Positions 62,984 through 64,000 of a stretch of 64,000 nt of DNA are shown here, piece by piece. Position 1 is the stretch's first letter, and every line of letters starts with the position of its first letter. The notes beneath the pieces are model-generated. The model was not told the DNA's origin. It saw only the letters and a program-made list of their open reading frames with translations, and searched no databases. Position numbers and translations under genes: made by a program. Source of the stretch: Clostridiales bacterium (GTDB lineage Bacteria > Bacillota > Clostridia > Oscillospirales > CAG-272); contig BLMO01000077.1 in NCBI GenBank assembly GCA_011957885.1, forward strand, positions 1 to 64,000, in the 5' to 3' direction.

Positions 62984-63295
62984 TTAAGCCTCAGCTTTCT
63001 TTTCCACTTGACGAATCACAATAGAACGCATGATGCCTTCGGTGATACCGAAAACGCGCTCCAGCTCTGCAGGGAATTCCCCGTCAGCTGTGAAATTCAC
63101 AAGTACGTAGTAGCCTTCGTTCTTGTCATTGATGGGGTATGCCAATCTGCGCTTGCCCCACTCGCTGACCTCGCTGACAGTGCCGTTCTCAGCAATCATG
63201 CCGACGAACTTTTCTGTAAGCGCCTTGATTTCCTCTTCAGCAAGCTGAGAGTCGATGATGAACAAGGTTTCGTATGCGTTTGTAAGCTTCTCCAT
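62984..63295 (-). CDS. rpsF: 30S ribosomal protein S6
   Basis: This 103-residue protein forms a dimer with S18 in the 30S platform. It opens with NAYETLFIIDSQLAEEEI, has the conserved WGKRRLAYPINDKNEGYYVLVNF and ends with a short basic tail. GGGAGGTG precedes the ATG. It is the first gene of the operon. Confidence 0.97.
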   Translation of the reverse strand: MEKLTNAYETLFIIDSQLAEEEIKALTEKFVGMIAENGTVSEVSEWGKRRLAYPINDKNEGYYVLVNFTADGEFPAELERVFGITEGIMRSIVIRQVEKKAEA

Positions 63296-63321
63296 TTTTA
63301 CACCTCCCTATGGACTTTAGA

Positions 63322-63372
63322 CCAACGACTGCTAAAATTTTCGTTGGCAGAGAGACGGACATTAATGCCCGT
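63322..63372 (-). promoter_or_regulatory. structured 5' leader of rpsF
   Basis: The leader of about 78 bases contains two hairpins: CCAACGA with TCGTTGG (63322-63347) and ACGG/CATTAATG/CCGT (63355-63372). Leaders of rpsF in many bacteria bind the S6:S18 complex to shut down translation. I cannot confirm the conserved bulged CCG motif here, so autoregulation is a suggestion. Confidence 0.4.
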
Positions 63373-63380
63373 TCTTTAAA

Positions 63381-63409
63381 AGAATACCAGAATCTACACA
63401 AAATGTCAA
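63381..63409 (-). promoter_or_regulatory. sigma-A promoter of rpsF-ssb-rpsR
   Basis: A consensus TTGACA (63409-63404) and TATTCT (63386-63381) are 17 bases apart on the minus strand. Transcription would start near 63374. Confidence 0.85.
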
Positions 63410-63532
63410 TACCTTTTCTTACATTTTCAAATTTATTATGGCGGGGATATTGTGGATGCTTCTATATTTGCATAGGAATTGAATTGGAATTTTGTACAAA
63501 TGATAAATTTTTGGGATTTTACAAAAAAAGGC

Positions 63533-63561
63533 TTGTATAATTACAGAAACTAAGGTAAAAT
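63533..63561 (+). promoter_or_regulatory. sigma-A promoter of gapA
   Basis: TTGTAT (63533-63538) and TAAAAT (63556-63561) are 17 bases apart, giving a leader of about 63 bases to the ATG at 63631. No operator is evident. Confidence 0.65.
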
Positions 63562-63630
63562 ATGGAGCAGAGTGTGTATTTTGCTCTATTATAATTCGCT
63601 TAAATTTTATATATTTCTGGAGGACTTAAC

Positions 63631-64000
63631 ATGTCAGTTAAAGTTGCGATTAACGGATTCGGTCGTATCGGTCGTCTCGCTTTCCGTCAGATGTTCGGCG
63701 CAGAGGGTTACGAAATCGTTGCAATCAACGACCTCACCAGCCCCAAGATGCTTGCACATCTGCTGAAATACGACACTGCACAGGGCAACTACCTTGCAGA
63801 AGGTCATACTGTTGATTATAAGGATGCACAGTATGCAGAAGACGGCAAGACTGTAACTGTTCCCGGTTCCATCACCGTTGACGGCAAGGAAATCACCATC
63901 TATGCAGAACCCAAAGCTGCAGATCTTCCTTGGGGCAAGCTGGACGTGGACGTTGTTCTTGAGTGCACCGGTTTCTATGCTTCCAAGGCAAAGAGCCAGG
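63631..64000 (+). CDS. gapA: glyceraldehyde-3-phosphate dehydrogenase, N-terminal part
   Basis: The first 123 residues of this glycolytic NAD+ enzyme are visible before the window ends. The dinucleotide-binding [36 protein letters not shown] and [12 protein letters not shown] segments identify type I phosphorylating GAPDH. TGGAGGAC precedes the ATG. The catalytic Cys would lie beyond the edge. It has its own promoter and diverges from rpsF. Confidence 0.97.
   Translation, partial: MSVKVAINGFGRIGRLAFRQMFGAEGYEIVAINDLTSPKMLAHLLKYDTAQGNYLAEGHTVDYKDAQYAEDGKTVTVPGSITVDGKEITIYAEPKAADLPWGKLDVDVVLECTGFYASKAKSQ

Overview
The window looks like a chromosome segment of a spore-forming, Gram-positive Clostridia bacterium, most plausibly an Oscillospiraceae/Ruminococcaceae-type gut anaerobe. 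The evidence is a forespore sigma operon (spoIIAA-spoIIAB-sigF), yqfC/yqfD, ylbJ and ytfJ/gerW homologues, a dacF-type carboxypeptidase, an LtaS-type sulfatase, the MEP isoprenoid genes ispD/ispF, a PPi-type phosphofructokinase, strong AGGAGG-type ribosome binding sites and several TTG starts. The family-level placement is inference; no rRNA or tRNA gene was found to test it.

Layout. 1-4480: start of an adhE-like gene, a two-component system overlapping an rRNA methyltransferase, and a YgjV-type membrane protein. 4500-9960: ychF, a lipoprotein, a repeat cluster, a GH27 alpha-galactosidase coupled to a zinc-ribbon protein, and nadE. 9947-17720: mgtE, rpe, ispF, ispD, glgA, rqcH and a GNAT protein, all on the minus strand. 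17919-26695: a plus-strand run of lon, engB, an M50 protease, scpA, scpB, a frameshifted DUF2953 gene, ytfJ, dacF, rluB-like and a GNAT-like gene. 26740-28070: decayed remains of an ABC exporter and a histidine kinase. 28075-36129: a glycosyltransferase, an atypical regulator, a DUF4830 protein, then phoH-ybeY-era-recO-mutS2 read leftwards.

36442-41461 is the most unusual region: a four-gene, AT-rich, overlapping operon on the minus strand. It encodes a stand-alone acyl carrier protein, a 376-residue protein with features suggesting a BtrH-like (papain-fold) acyltransferase, and two full-length ABC half-transporters. I read it as a small, possibly undescribed, biosynthesis-and-export cassette.

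41906-50007: yqfD/yqfC diverging from ylbJ, a Cys-rich protein with prfB, a small membrane protein, PPi-phosphofructokinase, the spoIIA operon, and a small secreted Cys-rich protein behind a possible forespore promoter. 50052-61588: ten closely packed minus-strand genes (Gfo/Idh oxidoreductase, coaE, lytic transglycosylase, M18 aminopeptidase, prfA, sua5, a topoisomerase A subunit, a 35-residue membrane peptide, an MFS transporter, an LtaS-like sulfatase). 62026-63295: rpsF-ssb-rpsR. 63631 to the end: a truncated glyceraldehyde-3-phosphate dehydrogenase gene.

A family of short palindromic repeats (AATCCCTC...CTCCCTTT.CACAAGGGAG...) recurs in at least five intergenic places, twice as head-to-head pairs. 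Stop codons are included in CDS coordinates; starts were chosen from visible ribosome binding sites and often differ from the longest reading frame.
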